Of a stretch of DNA of 64,000 bases, positions 1-9,020 are shown one piece after another; positions within the stretch are counted from its first letter, which is position 1, and each line of letters starts with the position of its first letter. This DNA is from JACVRW01 sp963821275 (GTDB taxonomy: Bacteria; Actinomycetota; Thermoleophilia; Solirubrobacterales; Thermoleophilaceae): positions 248,001-312,000 of the forward strand of contig CAWGDF010000004.1 of the NCBI GenBank assembly GCA_963821275.1. Direction: 5' to 3'. Made by a program: the position numbers and the translations under genes. The notes under the pieces were generated by a model. That model was not told the DNA's origin and made no database searches. It worked only from the letters and a program-made list of their open reading frames with translations.

Positions 1-28
1 GTACACGACCGGGGCAGCCTAAACGAGA

Positions 29-670
29 TCAGGGCTCGTCGGACACGAGCGGAACGAAGCGCACCGGCACGATGCTCTCAGCCGTCCCCCCGCGAAAGCG
101 CATCAGCAGCTCCCGCCTTCCGCGCTCGATCGGGCACACGAGAGCTGCACCCGGCGCGAGCTGGTCGATCAGGGGCGGAGGGGGCGCGTCGAGGGCCGTG
201 GCCGTTACCGAGATCCCGCCGAAGGGCGCGCGGTCCGGCGCTCCCTTGGCGCCGTCGCCCAAGCGCACCTCGACGTTGTCGTAGCCGAGCTCGGCCAGCG
301 TGCGCCGTGCCTGGTCCGCCAGGGCCTCGAAACGCTCAATCGTCAGTACCTCCCGGCAAAGGTGCGAGAGAACGGCCGCCGCGTAACCGGAGCCGGTGCC
401 CACCTCGAGCACGACCTCGTCGCCCGAGAGCTCGAGCAGCTGGGCCATGCAGGCCACGATCCAGGGCTGCGACATCGTCTGGCCCTCGCCGATGCGGACC
501 GCCCCGTCCCGGTAGGCGCGGCGCCGCATCCGCTCCGGGAGAAAGAGCTCGCGAGGCACCTCCTCCATCGCCGCCAGCACCCGCTCGTCCTCGATCCCCC
601 GCCGCCGCAGCTGGCGGTCCACCATGCGCGCCCGCTCAGTGGATGTAGTTGCGGAGTCGTCCCGGGTCAT
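29..670 (-). CDS. pcm: Protein-L-isoaspartate O-methyltransferase
   Basis: Transfers a methyl group from SAM to L-isoaspartyl residues in aged cytosolic proteins, starting their repair. The 213-residue protein has the PCMT layout: an N-terminal helical part with VPRELFLPE (about residues 38-46), the substrate loop GQTMSQPWIVA (about 63-73), and SAM motif I VLEVGTGSGYAAA (about 87-99). Length is normal for the family. The first 35 bases lie inside the 3' end of the upstream Crp/Fnr gene on the same strand, so the two are probably co-transcribed and translationally coupled. A more distant PCMT-fold methyltransferase is possible, but the motifs fit well. Confidence 0.93.
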   Translation of the reverse strand: MTRDDSATTSTERARMVDRQLRRRGIEDERVLAAMEEVPRELFLPERMRRRAYRDGAVRIGEGQTMSQPWIVACMAQLLELSGDEVVLEVGTGSGYAAAVLSHLCREVLTIERFEALADQARRTLAELGYDNVEVRLGDGAKGAPDRAPFGGISVTATALDAPPPPLIDQLAPGAALVCPIERGRRELLMRFRGGTAESIVPVRFVPLVSDEP

Positions 671-1328
671 GAACCGTCACCTTGCCCCGGCCCAGCGCAA
701 CAACCCCCGCGCGCTCCAGCGTGGCCAGGAAACGGCTCGCGCTCTCGCGCGAAGTGCCCGCCAGGTGCGCGATCTCGGCCTGCGTCGCGCGGATCAGCAC
801 GTTCTGTTGGGGGGCGCCCTCGGCCTGCCGGGCGACCGTCTGGGCGAGGAGAGCGCTGGCCACCCGGCCAGCCACGGTCTGGAAGGATTGCTGTAGCAGC
901 CGCTCGTTGGTGCGACTGACGCGCTCGGCCAGTGAGGCCAGCAGCTTGAGGGCCAGCTCGGGGTGGCGGCGGATCAGGCGCTGCACGTCGGCGGCGAGCA
1001 AGGCCACCGCGCTGGTGGCCTCGATGGCCTCGGCGGTGGCGGAACGGGTCTCGCCTCTGAACATGGCGAGCTCACCGAAGAGGGCTCCGCCCCGGAGCTC
1101 GGCCAGCGCCACCATGCGCCCGTCCTGGTGCTCGCGGGTGAGGATCACCGCGCCCGAGCGCACGAGGTAGCACGTGTCTCCCTCGTCCCCCTCGCGGAAC
1201 ACGATCTCGCCCCGGTCCCAGTGCCGCGGCACCGCCACCTGCGCCACCGCAACCAGCTCGCTCGGCTCCAGATCGCCGAAGACCTCCGTCCCGGCGAGCA
1301 GCCGAGCGGTTTCCTCCCCGTCAGACAT
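636..1328 (-). CDS. Crp/Fnr-family transcriptional regulator
   Basis: A 230-residue cyclic-nucleotide-binding-fold regulator. The cNMP beta-barrel spans about residues 12-125 (FREGDEGDTCYLVRSG, then the phosphate-cassette-like GALFGELAMFRGETRSAT). A dimer helix and a C-terminal winged HTH follow (about 165-225, TQAEIAHLAGTSRESASRFL). The start is the ATG of MSDGEE, where the cNMP domain begins. The ligand cannot be read from sequence. The FGELA and RSAT residues are of the type that bind cAMP, so cAMP is plausible. It overlaps pcm downstream by 35 bp and is divergent from the threonine dehydratase with only 21 bp between start codons, so it may regulate that pair. Confidence 0.92.
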   Translation of the reverse strand: MSDGEETARLLAGTEVFGDLEPSELVAVAQVAVPRHWDRGEIVFREGDEGDTCYLVRSGAVILTREHQDGRMVALAELRGGALFGELAMFRGETRSATAEAIEATSAVALLAADVQRLIRRHPELALKLLASLAERVSRTNERLLQQSFQTVAGRVASALLAQTVARQAEGAPQQNVLIRATQAEIAHLAGTSRESASRFLATLERAGVVALGRGKVTVHDPGRLRNYIH

Positions 1329-1349
1329 AGGCGCATAATCCCATGGACA
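1329..1349. promoter_or_regulatory. 21-bp divergent start region, possible leaderless promoter
   Basis: Only 21 bp separate the crp ATG from the GTG chosen for threonine dehydratase. A CATAAT hexamer at 1334-1339 resembles a plus-strand -10 box and would place transcription at or next to the GTG, giving a leaderless mRNA. Neither gene shows a Shine-Dalgarno sequence here. I see no convincing -35. This is inference from position only. Confidence 0.3.
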
Positions 1350-2594
1350 GTGGTCGTGGCACCAGACGCAGTTCGCGTGCAGGACATCGAGGACGCCGCC
1401 GGGCTGATAGCCGGGCAGGTCCGGGAGACCCCCTTGCTCTCCGCCGGCGAGCTGGGCCGCCGCGTGGGGGCCCGTGTTCTGCTGAAGGCCGAGAACCTCC
1501 AGTTGACCGGCTCCTTCAAGCTGCGCGGCGCGATGAACTCCATTCGGCGCCTGTCGGAGGAGCACCTGAGCAAGGGCGTGGTGGCGGGAAGCGCCGGCAA
1601 CCACGCGCAGGCGGTGGCCTACGCCGCCCGGGCCGCCGGAACGCGGGCGGTGCTGGTGATGCCCGAACAGGCGCCGCTCGCGAAGGTGGCGGCGGTGCGC
1701 GAGTACGGCGGCGAGGTGCGCACCGTGGAGGGCGGCTTCGACGAGGCGGGCGCCCAGGCGCGGCGCATATCCGAAGAGGAGGGCCTCACGCCGGTGCACG
1801 CGTTCGACGCGCCCCATGTGGTCGCCGGGCAGGGCACGATCGGCCTGGAGATAGCCCGCGACGCCCCTGATGTGAAGCTGGTCGTGATCCCGCTGGGCGG
1901 CGGCGGGCTGGCCAGTGGCATCGCGCTCGCGGTGGCCGCCCGGCTGAAGGGCGCGCGGGTGGTTGGCGTCCAAGCCGAGGCGTGCGCGCCCTACATCGAC
2001 TCGCTCGCCGCCCGGCGGCCGATCGGCGCCCGCTCGGCCAACACCATCTGCGACGGCATCGCCGTCAAGCGGCCGGGCGACTTCACCCTTCCGCTGGTGG
2101 AGCGCTACGTCGACGACGTCGTGACGGTCACCGACGACGAGGTGGCCCAGGCCATGGTGCTGCTGCTCGAGCGCTCGAAGCTCGTCGTGGAGGGCGCAGG
2201 CGCGGTGGCGGTGGCCGCGCTGATGCACGGCCGTGTGACCGCCCCGCCGAGCGGCGAGGTCTGCGCGGTGCTGTCCGGAGGGAACGTGGACGCGTCGCTC
2301 CTGTCCGAGTGCATCCGCCTGGGTGAGACGGCGGCGGGCCGGCGCATGGTGCTGTCCACCGTCGTCCCCGACCGGCCGGGTGCCCTCGCCGGCCTACTGC
2401 GCGTGGTGGCGGATCACGGGGGAAACGTGGTCGACGTCGAGCATCTCCGCGACGGGATCGAGATCCACGTGCGCGAGACCGCGATCAAGCTGGTGCTGCA
2501 GACCCGCGGGCCCGTCAACAGCGGGAAGATCCTCGAGGCGGCCCGGGCCGAGGGGTTCTCCGTGCGGGTCGAGCGGGACGCCTGGGGCCACTAG
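1350..2594 (+). CDS. ilvA: Threonine ammonia-lyase with C-terminal ACT domain
   Basis: PLP-dependent deamination of L-threonine (and serine) to 2-oxobutyrate, feeding isoleucine synthesis or catabolism. The protein is about 414 residues. The PLP lysine motif TGSFKLRGAMNSI lies near residues 48-60, GSAGNHAQAVAYAAR follows, and the glycine-rich PLP phosphate loop PLGGGGLASG is near residue 180. A C-terminal ACT domain (about 335-410, VPDRPGALAGLLRVVADHGGN) matches the single-ACT short form shared by IlvA and TdcB. The GTG at 1350 is chosen because it gives the family's N-terminus; the GTG at 1356 is equally possible. There is no clear ribosome-binding site, in line with leaderless expression. 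Confidence 0.9.
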   Translation: MVVAPDAVRVQDIEDAAGLIAGQVRETPLLSAGELGRRVGARVLLKAENLQLTGSFKLRGAMNSIRRLSEEHLSKGVVAGSAGNHAQAVAYAARAAGTRAVLVMPEQAPLAKVAAVREYGGEVRTVEGGFDEAGAQARRISEEEGLTPVHAFDAPHVVAGQGTIGLEIARDAPDVKLVVIPLGGGGLASGIALAVAARLKGARVVGVQAEACAPYIDSLAARRPIGARSANTICDGIAVKRPGDFTLPLVERYVDDVVTVTDDEVAQAMVLLLERSKLVVEGAGAVAVAALMHGRVTAPPSGEVCAVLSGGNVDASLLSECIRLGETAAGRRMVLSTVVPDRPGALAGLLRVVADHGGNVVDVEHLRDGIEIHVRETAIKLVLQTRGPVNSGKILEAARAEGFSVRVERDAWGH

Positions 2595-2603
2595 CTCCGT
2601 TCC

Positions 2604-3857
2604 ATGGCTGGCCTCAGCAGGCGCAGCTTCCTCACGCGCTCCGCTGTGGCGACGGGCGCGCTCGCCGCCGGATGGCCGGGTCCCGCTTCCGCCGCCGGCC
2701 ACGGCCGGCCGGCCAAGTGCGTGGCGATGGACTCGCTCAACCACGGCGGCGACGTCGAGGACCTGCGCGTCAACGGCAACCTGGACAAGCTCCGCGCACT
2801 CGGCACGCGCTGGGTGAGGCTGTGGATCCGCTGGGACAAGGCCCAGCTCTTCCCGCCCGCGCTCGTCCCGATGGACGCTCTGGACGGTCGGGCCAACGAC
2901 GCGGCCGCCTGCGGAACGGGCTGCGGCTATCGCTACATCGAGTCGATGGACGAGCAGATCGCGCTGGCCCGGGCGGCCGGGCTGAACGTGATCCTCACCA
3001 CCTGGCACTTCCCGCGCTGGGCGAACGGCACCGCAGGCGTGGCGCCCGACTGGGCCCGCGAGGACCGCGGTGGGCCGGACACCCCGGTCGAGCGATTGAA
3101 GCCGCTCGAATGGCGCGTGCCCACGGGCCAGGTGGGGCCCCGCGGCTACTACGGCCAGTGGCTGGGCTGGCTGATGGACCGTTACGCGGTCCACGGCCGT
3201 GGCTTCACGCTCGAGATCGTGAACGAGCCGAACGGGCAGCTGTGGCCGCAGCAGGGACCGAGCCGCACAGCCGATCCCTACGGGCCCGGGCCCCAGGTGA
3301 TGGCCGGTCACGTGACCGAGATGATGGCCACGGCCGAGGCGCTGAGCGCGGAACGCGGCCACCCGATCGGCCTCGCGGGCCCAGCCCTCTCCGACCGCGT
3401 GCGACCGGACGACCGCCTGTTCACGAACGTCCGCTCGCTGGTGCCGCCGACGCTCGACGCGCTCGAACGGCGCGGCTTCGCCCGCACGCCCAGCTTTGCC
3501 TGGAGCCACCACAACTACTGGGACATCGAGCGCGGCGTGGCGCTCCCGGGGGGAGCCGGCGATCTCGCGCGCATGCTCCGTGGCCGCTGGAGGGGCAGAG
3601 GCGGGCCCGCGGACCCGCGTATCTGGATGACCGAGGGCGGCGCGCGGCTGGGCTCGGCCGAGGTGACCGACCTGACCCGCCAGGCCGAGCTCGTGGCCGC
3701 GGCGTGGGCGCGGGCGAGTGCGCTGCCGTCCGTCGAGCTCTACTCCAACTACCTGATGTACGCCGATCCGGTGGCGGATTGCGCGCTGTGCGACGACTTG
3801 GCCCGTGGCGGCGCGCCTCGTCCCGTCTGGAGCGTCTTCAAGAGCTTTCCTGCGTAG
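2604..3857 (+). CDS. Tat-exported glycoside hydrolase (clan GH-A fold)
   Basis: A 417-residue predicted secreted glycosidase. The N-terminus has a twin-arginine signal (SRRSFLTRSAVATGALAAG) and a likely cleavage site after ASA near residue 30. The body looks like a clan GH-A (beta/alpha)8 barrel. EIVNEPN carries the candidate acid/base Glu208 of the NEP motif, and WMTEGGARLG carries candidate nucleophile Glu344. WIRWDK and TTWHFPRW are aromatic sugar-binding segments. The substrate is not clear; GH5- or GH39-like families are closest in style. It starts 9 bp after the threonine dehydratase stop, so it may be co-transcribed with it. Confidence 0.75.
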   Translation: MAGLSRRSFLTRSAVATGALAAGWPGPASAAGHGRPAKCVAMDSLNHGGDVEDLRVNGNLDKLRALGTRWVRLWIRWDKAQLFPPALVPMDALDGRANDAAACGTGCGYRYIESMDEQIALARAAGLNVILTTWHFPRWANGTAGVAPDWAREDRGGPDTPVERLKPLEWRVPTGQVGPRGYYGQWLGWLMDRYAVHGRGFTLEIVNEPNGQLWPQQGPSRTADPYGPGPQVMAGHVTEMMATAEALSAERGHPIGLAGPALSDRVRPDDRLFTNVRSLVPPTLDALERRGFARTPSFAWSHHNYWDIERGVALPGGAGDLARMLRGRWRGRGGPADPRIWMTEGGARLGSAEVTDLTRQAELVAAAWARASALPSVELYSNYLMYADPVADCALCDDLARGGAPRPVWSVFKSFPA

Positions 3858-3879
3858 AGGCGACGGATAGTCTGCCTCT

Positions 3880-4728
3880 ATGACCAGACCATCGAAGGCC
3901 GTGCTGATCACGGGCTGCTCGACCGGCATCGGCCGGGCGGCCGCCGAGCGCCTCGGGCGCGCGGGCCACACGGTCTACGCGACGGCGCGCCGGAAGTCCG
4001 CCATCGAGGATCTGGAGCGGGCCGGCTGTCGCACCTTGGCCCTGGACGTGACCGACGAGGAGTCCATGAGGGCCGCGGTGGAGACGGTCGTGCAGGAGCA
4101 GGGAGCGGTCGGCGCGCTGGTGAACAACGCGGGCTACTCGCAGTCCGGCGCCATCGAGACGGTCCCGCTGGAGGACGTCCGGCGCCAGTTCGAGACGAAT
4201 GTCTTCGGCCTCATCCGCATGTGCCAGCTCGTGCTGCCCGGCATGCGCGATCAGGGCTTCGGCCGGATCGTGAACATCAGCTCCATGGGGGCCAACTTCA
4301 CCTTCCCGGGTGGCGGCGTCTACCACGCGACCAAGTACGCGGTGGAGGCGATCAGCGACGCCCTGCGCTTCGAGGTCAAGTGCTTCGGTGTAGACGTGGT
4401 GGTCGTCCAGCCGGGACTGATCCGCACCGAGTTCGGGACCACCGCCGCGGGGGAGGTCAAACAGGAGGACGGGCCGTACGCCGCCTTCAACGCCCGTGTC
4501 GCCAGCTCGACGCAGAGCGTGTACGAGAAGGGGCCGCTCGCCCGCTTCGGCGGTGATCCGGAGGACGTGGCCAAGGTGATCGAGGAGGCCATCACGCGCC
4601 CGTCGCCGAAGACGCGCGTCCGGGTGACGCCTTCCGCGCACATGCTCATCGGCCAGCGCCGCCTGATGACCGACCGTCTCTGGGACCGCTTTCTCTCCAC
4701 CCAGTTCCCCCAGCCGGGGAAGACCTGA
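3880..4728 (+). CDS. Short-chain dehydrogenase/reductase (classical SDR)
   Basis: A 282-residue NAD(P)-dependent oxidoreductase. The Rossmann motif TGCSTGIG is at about residues 11-18, NNAG near 87, the catalytic Ser in NISSMG near 132 and YHATK near 148, so the Ser-Tyr-Lys triad is intact. The PGLIRTEF loop is typical of classical SDRs acting on hydrophobic alcohols or ketones, but the substrate cannot be assigned. It lies 22 bp downstream of the glycosidase and ends convergently one base before the aldo/keto reductase stop. Confidence 0.9.
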   Translation: MTRPSKAVLITGCSTGIGRAAAERLGRAGHTVYATARRKSAIEDLERAGCRTLALDVTDEESMRAAVETVVQEQGAVGALVNNAGYSQSGAIETVPLEDVRRQFETNVFGLIRMCQLVLPGMRDQGFGRIVNISSMGANFTFPGGGVYHATKYAVEAISDALRFEVKCFGVDVVVVQPGLIRTEFGTTAAGEVKQEDGPYAAFNARVASSTQSVYEKGPLARFGGDPEDVAKVIEEAITRPSPKTRVRVTPSAHMLIGQRRLMTDRLWDRFLSTQFPQPGKT

Positions 4729-4729
4729 G

Positions 4730-5695
4730 CTAGCGCTCGACTATCGCCAGCTGCTCGGGCGCGTAGCGCTCCCCGGCCGTCAGGTCCGGCGGGAAGCTGT
4801 CGCTCAGGGCGGCGAGCTGGTCGCCGCTGAGCTCGAGCTCCGCCGCGGCCGCGTTCTCTTCCAGGTAGCGCACGCGCTTGGTTCCCGGGATCGGCACCAC
4901 GTCCTCTCCCTGATGGAGCAGCCAGGCCAGGGCGAGCTGGGCCGGGGTCGCGTCCATCTCCTTGGCCATCGTGCGTAGGCGGTCGACCGCCCGCAGGTTG
5001 TGCTCGCGGTTGGCGCCCTGGAAGCGGGGCAGGTTCGAGCGGAAGTCGCCGTCCGCGGAGATGTCGAGCGTGCCGCTCAGCTCGCCTCGTCCCAGCGGGC
5101 TGTAGGGCACGATGCCGACCTTGAGCTCACGGGCGGTCGGCACGATCGCCTCCTCGAGCCCGCGCGTGAACAGCGACCACTCGCTCTGCAGCGCCGCGAT
5201 GGGGTGGACGGCGCAGGCGGCGCGCAAGGTCTCGGCGCTCACCTCGGACAGACCCAGGTGACGGATCTTGCCCTCCTGCACGAGCTCGGCCATCGCGCCG
5301 ACGCTCTCCTCGATGGGCACGTCCGGGCTGCGGCGGTGCATGTAGTAGAGGTCGATGCAGTCGGTCTGCAGGCGGCGGAGCGACGCGTCGCAGGCCTCGC
5401 CGATCCACTCGGGCGAGTTGTCGATCCAGCGCTTGCCGCCTTCGCGGCGGACGGCGAACTTGGTGGCCAGCTGGACCTCGTCCCTGCGACCGGCGATGGC
5501 GCGGCCCACCAGCTCCTCGTTGTGGCCGGCGCCGTACAGGTCGGAGGTGTCGAGGAAGGTCACCCCGAGGTCGAGCGCGCGCCCGATGGTGCGTGTCGAC
5601 TCCTCCTCGTCGGTCGGCCCGTAGAACTCGGACATGCCCATGCAGCCCAGGCCGGGTGCGGGGAGGGTGAGGTCTCCGAGCATGTGCCGCTTCAT
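4730..5695 (-). CDS. Aldo/keto reductase
   Basis: A 321-residue NADPH-dependent carbonyl reductase of the AKR superfamily. The start at MKRHMLGD is chosen because the family's first strand (LPAPGLGCMGMSEFYGP) follows at once. DTSDLYGAGHNEELVG holds the catalytic Asp and Tyr, and LATKF and DLYYMHRRSPDVPIEE are typical. The C-terminal cofactor segment VPIPGTKRVRYLEENA is present. Overall it is closest to the YajO/IolS-like group of stress-linked AKRs. It is convergent with the upstream SDR, and its physiological substrate is unknown. Confidence 0.92.
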   Translation of the reverse strand: MKRHMLGDLTLPAPGLGCMGMSEFYGPTDEEESTRTIGRALDLGVTFLDTSDLYGAGHNEELVGRAIAGRRDEVQLATKFAVRREGGKRWIDNSPEWIGEACDASLRRLQTDCIDLYYMHRRSPDVPIEESVGAMAELVQEGKIRHLGLSEVSAETLRAACAVHPIAALQSEWSLFTRGLEEAIVPTARELKVGIVPYSPLGRGELSGTLDISADGDFRSNLPRFQGANREHNLRAVDRLRTMAKEMDATPAQLALAWLLHQGEDVVPIPGTKRVRYLEENAAAAELELSGDQLAALSDSFPPDLTAGERYAPEQLAIVER

Positions 5696-5763
5696 GGCGG
5701 ACGACTCTAGTGCCCCGCAGCGGCCGCCCGCACCCGGTTGCGGGGGGTTAGGCTGCGCCTGCT

Positions 5764-7503
5764 GTGCAGTCACGGCTCACGACGGGCGCTCTGGTCCTCG
5801 CGGTGCTCGGCACGGTGGGCGGGCTCGCGCTGGCCCAGGGCGGATACTTCCCGCGGGCCGCGGGCGCCACGAGCGTGCTGGTGCTGTGGGCGATCGCGTT
5901 CGGCCTGTTGCTGGTCCCGGGTGTTCGCCTGAGCCGGCTCGCGCTGACGATGGTCGGCGGCCTGGGGGCGTTGACGGCCTGGACGGCGCTGTCGCTGATC
6001 TGGTCGCTCGACCCGGCCCAGACGGTGATCGAGGCCGAGCGCGGGCTGGCCTACCTCGCGGTCCTGGCCGGCCTGCTCCTGTTCCTGCGCCCGCGCTCGG
6101 TCGACGGGGTGCTCGCCGCGCTGGCGGCCGCATGCACGCTCGTGTCGCTGTATGCGCTGGCCGGCCGGCTGGTCACTGGCGAGACCGCTGATCCGCTGGA
6201 GGGGCCGATCGGCTATTCCGGCTCGCTCGGGCTGCTTGCCGCGATGGGCGCCCTTCTCGCACTGGGCATGGCCGCGCGGGCAGCGGCGCCGATCGTGCGT
6301 GGGCTCGCCGGGATGGCGCTCGTGCCGCTGGCCGCCACGGTGGCCCTGTCGGGAAGCCGGGCGGCTTACCTGGCGCTGGCGCTGGGGCTGGCGGTTGCGG
6401 TGGCGCTTGGCCCCGAGCGCCGGATGCTCCTCGCCGCAGCCGCGCTGCTCCCCGCCCCGGCGCTCGCCGCCTGGGCCGCGGCCGGCAACGCCGGGGTGCT
6501 GCTCGCGGTCCTGCTGGTTCTGCTCGCCGCGGCCTCCGGCCTGCTTGCGAGCGGACGTATGAGCCTCCGCCCAGCGCCGGTGGTCGCGGTGCTGGCGCTC
6601 GCTGTGACGACGGTCGGCTGGGGGGCCGCGGCCCCCGCGGCCGAACCGGAGTCGCCGGCGGGCCCGGCCGCGCAGGCCTTCGACGCCCGGCGGGCGGCGG
6701 ACTCACTCGAGGTGCGCCGGGAGCTGTGGGGGGTGGCCCTGCGGACCGTGCGCGAGGAGCCGCTCCTGGGGGCCGGTGCGGGCGGCTTCGGCCGCGCCTG
6801 GTACGAGCAGCGGCGTGACACCAGGCCGGCCCGAGACGCGCACAGCCTGTACCTGGAGACATTGTCGGAGCTGGGCCTGGTCGGCACCGGCCTGCTGCTG
6901 CTTGTGCTGGCGGTCCCACTGGTCGCTGCGGTGCGCGCCCGCCGTGGGCCCCTGGTGCCGGCCGCCCTCGGGGCATATGTCGCCTACCTGGTCCACGCCG
7001 GGATTCACTGGGACTGGGAGATGCCTGCGCTCACGCTCGCGGCCCTGATCTGCGGCGCCGCTCTCGTGGCGGCGGCCGGTGGGCCTGTGCGAGCTTGGCG
7101 GCTGGGCGCCTGGCCGCGTGCGCTGGCCGTGGCAGCGGTCCTCGCGCTCAGCGCGCTGGCCTTCGCCGGCGTGGTGGGACACGCGGCTCTCGCGCGCAGC
7201 GAGGCCGCGGCCCGCGCGGGCGTCCCCCGGGAGGCCGCCGACCAGGCCCGCACCGCGGCGCGCTGGCAGCCCTGGTCGGGCGAGCCGTGGCGCCTGCTGG
7301 GCGAGGCGCTGCTGGCCGAGGGCGCGACCGCGCGCGCCCGGGCCAGCTTCCAGACCGGGCTCCGGCGCGACCCGGGAAGCTGGCGGCTGTGGGCCGACCT
7401 CAGCCGGGCCACGCGAGGAGAGCGACGGCGGCTGGCGGCCGCGCGGGCCGAGCGCCTCTACCCGGGCTGGCGCGACGTTGACGCGCGTGCGGCGACGCTG
7501 TAG
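5764..7503 (+). CDS. O-antigen ligase/polymerase-like (Wzy_C) membrane protein with TPR-like tail
   Basis: A 579-residue polytopic membrane protein with roughly a dozen hydrophobic helices from residue 7 to about 455. A large external loop has the Wzy_C features RRELWGVALRTVREEPLLGAGAGGF and ARDAHSLYLETLSELGLVG, with the conserved His of HSLYLE. After the last helix, residues about 475-575 (ARTAARWQPWSGEPWRLLGEALLAEG) look like tetratricopeptide helices. The family joins or polymerises lipid-linked glycans at the outer membrane face. In an actinobacterium this suggests a cell-wall polysaccharide. It starts with GTG and is followed after 9 bp by the VWA-like gene. Confidence 0.8.
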   Translation: MQSRLTTGALVLAVLGTVGGLALAQGGYFPRAAGATSVLVLWAIAFGLLLVPGVRLSRLALTMVGGLGALTAWTALSLIWSLDPAQTVIEAERGLAYLAVLAGLLLFLRPRSVDGVLAALAAACTLVSLYALAGRLVTGETADPLEGPIGYSGSLGLLAAMGALLALGMAARAAAPIVRGLAGMALVPLAATVALSGSRAAYLALALGLAVAVALGPERRMLLAAAALLPAPALAAWAAAGNAGVLLAVLLVLLAAASGLLASGRMSLRPAPVVAVLALAVTTVGWGAAAPAAEPESPAGPAAQAFDARRAADSLEVRRELWGVALRTVREEPLLGAGAGGFGRAWYEQRRDTRPARDAHSLYLETLSELGLVGTGLLLLVLAVPLVAAVRARRGPLVPAALGAYVAYLVHAGIHWDWEMPALTLAALICGAALVAAAGGPVRAWRLGAWPRALAVAAVLALSALAFAGVVGHAALARSEAAARAGVPREAADQARTAARWQPWSGEPWRLLGEALLAEGATARARASFQTGLRRDPGSWRLWADLSRATRGERRRLAAARAERLYPGWRDVDARAATL

Positions 7504-7512
7504 GACTGACCC

Positions 7513-8289
7513 ATGCCCGCCGACGATGAGACGCCGGGCGACGACAAGCCGCGCAAGGACCGGCCCTGGTTTCTGGACCCCCGTGCGATCGTCGCCTTTC
7601 TCGGCGCGCTCGTCGCCCTGGTCCTGGGCGTCAGTCAGCTCGCGAGCAAGCTCGACGATCCGCCGGCCAACGTGAGCGCGGAGTACATCGTCGACGTGTC
7701 GCGCGGGATGAACGGGAAGATCGGCCCCGAGCCGAAGCTGCCGGCCACCGCGGCCGAGGTCCTGTCGCACGTCGAAACGCAGCCGAGCCGGTCGACGAGC
7801 CTGCGCTTCGCGGGTCCGGAGTGCAGAACCGAGTACCAGGAGCCGAACGTCGGTTTCGCCGAGGAGAACAGCGATGCCTTCCGCGACGCCCTGGAAGGCG
7901 CCCGCCCCAGTGGCCGATCCAACTTCGCCAACGCGGTGGCGCACGCGGCGGACGACTTCATCGACCGCGGGGACGCAGCCGAGAGCAAGACGAAGAGCCT
8001 GTTCATCTTCGTCGGCGGTAATGAGGGATGCACGGATGCCCCCAGCGCGGTCATCGGGCGGGCGCTGCGCACCCTTTCCAACAGCGGCGGAGTCCAGCTC
8101 AACCTGAAGTTCGTTGGCGTGAGGGTTCCGCCGGAGATGCGGGCGGTGCTCGGGAGGATCAGGGACCTGGTGAGGACGCTCGGCTACCCCTCCGAGATTG
8201 TGGTGGCCGATCGGCCGAGCGAGCTCGAGGGGGTGCTGCCGGGTAGCGACTGCTCGCCCGAAGAGGTGCAGTACGGCGACCCCTGCTGA
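7513..8289 (+). CDS. Membrane-anchored von Willebrand A-like protein with degenerate MIDAS
   Basis: A 258-residue protein with a charged N-terminus (MPADDETPGDDKPRKDRPW), one membrane helix at about residues 27-43 and an extracellular domain. The domain begins SAEYIVDVSRGMNG, which resembles the first VWA strand with its DxSxS metal site, but the second Ser is missing (D-V-S-R-G-M). KSLFIFVGGNEGC and LNLKFVGVRV resemble later VWA strands. Four Cys in the exported part could form disulfides. The function is unknown. It may belong with the polysaccharide-ligase-like gene 9 bp upstream. Confidence 0.6.
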   Translation: MPADDETPGDDKPRKDRPWFLDPRAIVAFLGALVALVLGVSQLASKLDDPPANVSAEYIVDVSRGMNGKIGPEPKLPATAAEVLSHVETQPSRSTSLRFAGPECRTEYQEPNVGFAEENSDAFRDALEGARPSGRSNFANAVAHAADDFIDRGDAAESKTKSLFIFVGGNEGCTDAPSAVIGRALRTLSNSGGVQLNLKFVGVRVPPEMRAVLGRIRDLVRTLGYPSEIVVADRPSELEGVLPGSDCSPEEVQYGDPC

Positions 8290-8293
8290 GGCC

Positions 8294-8986
8294 TCAGCGC
8301 GGGTCGAACAGCCGCGGGTCGTTGGTGATCACGCCGTCGACCCCGAGCGCCTCCAGCGCCGCGATCCGCCGGGCGTTGTCCACGGTCCACACGTAGACCT
8401 GACCGCCCGCCGCGTGCACCTCCCGCACCAGGCGCCCGCTCACGAGGATCCGGTGCGCCATCACCGCCTCGCAGCCGCCGGCGCGGATGCGCGACGCCGC
8501 CTGGCCCGGTAGCCGCGCTCGCCACACGCGGGCCACGAGGTAGGCCGGTACGGCGAACGGCGAGCGCGTGTAGTCGCGGCGCACCCGCGGCACCGACCAG
8601 CCGCGGCGCAGGCCCGGCGCGAGCTCCCCCAGGCGATCGAGGCTCTCGGGGTACATGGTCGACACCAGCGACCGCTCCGACAGGCCGCGCTCGACGAGCG
8701 CCTCGCACACCTCCCGCTCGTAGCCGGGAAGCTTCATGTCCAGGTCGAGCTGCACGCCCGCGTAGGCCTCGCCGGCGAAGTGGTCGAGGCCCTCGTCGAG
8801 CGTCAGGCAGCTGCGCGAGCCGGCGTCCTCGTAGTCGTGTGCGAGCACCAGGCGTCCGTCGCGGGTGCGCAGGACGTCGAACTCGATCATGTCCACGCCG
8901 TGCTCCAGGGCGGCGTCGAAGCTCGCGATGGTGTTCCCGGGGGCGACATGGTCCGCGCCCTTGTGGCCCACCCTGATCAAAGCCAT
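8294..8986 (-). CDS. Glycerophosphodiester phosphodiesterase
   Basis: Hydrolyses glycerophosphodiesters to glycerol 3-phosphate and an alcohol. The 230-residue protein has the GDPD core at its N-terminus: HKGADHVAPGNTIASF (catalytic His8), MIEFDVLRTRDGRLVLAHD (Glu/Asp metal ligands and the second catalytic His), later QLDLDMK, and a C-terminal VYVWTVDNARR strand. There is no signal peptide, so it is a cytosolic UgpQ-type enzyme. Its stop lies 4 bp from the stop of the convergent VWA-like gene. Confidence 0.92.
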   Translation of the reverse strand: MALIRVGHKGADHVAPGNTIASFDAALEHGVDMIEFDVLRTRDGRLVLAHDYEDAGSRSCLTLDEGLDHFAGEAYAGVQLDLDMKLPGYEREVCEALVERGLSERSLVSTMYPESLDRLGELAPGLRRGWSVPRVRRDYTRSPFAVPAYLVARVWRARLPGQAASRIRAGGCEAVMAHRILVSGRLVREVHAAGGQVYVWTVDNARRIAALEALGVDGVITNDPRLFDPR

Positions 8987-9020
8987 CCGTTCGCAGCCGG
9001 CCGAGCCGGCTGCTCTCGGC

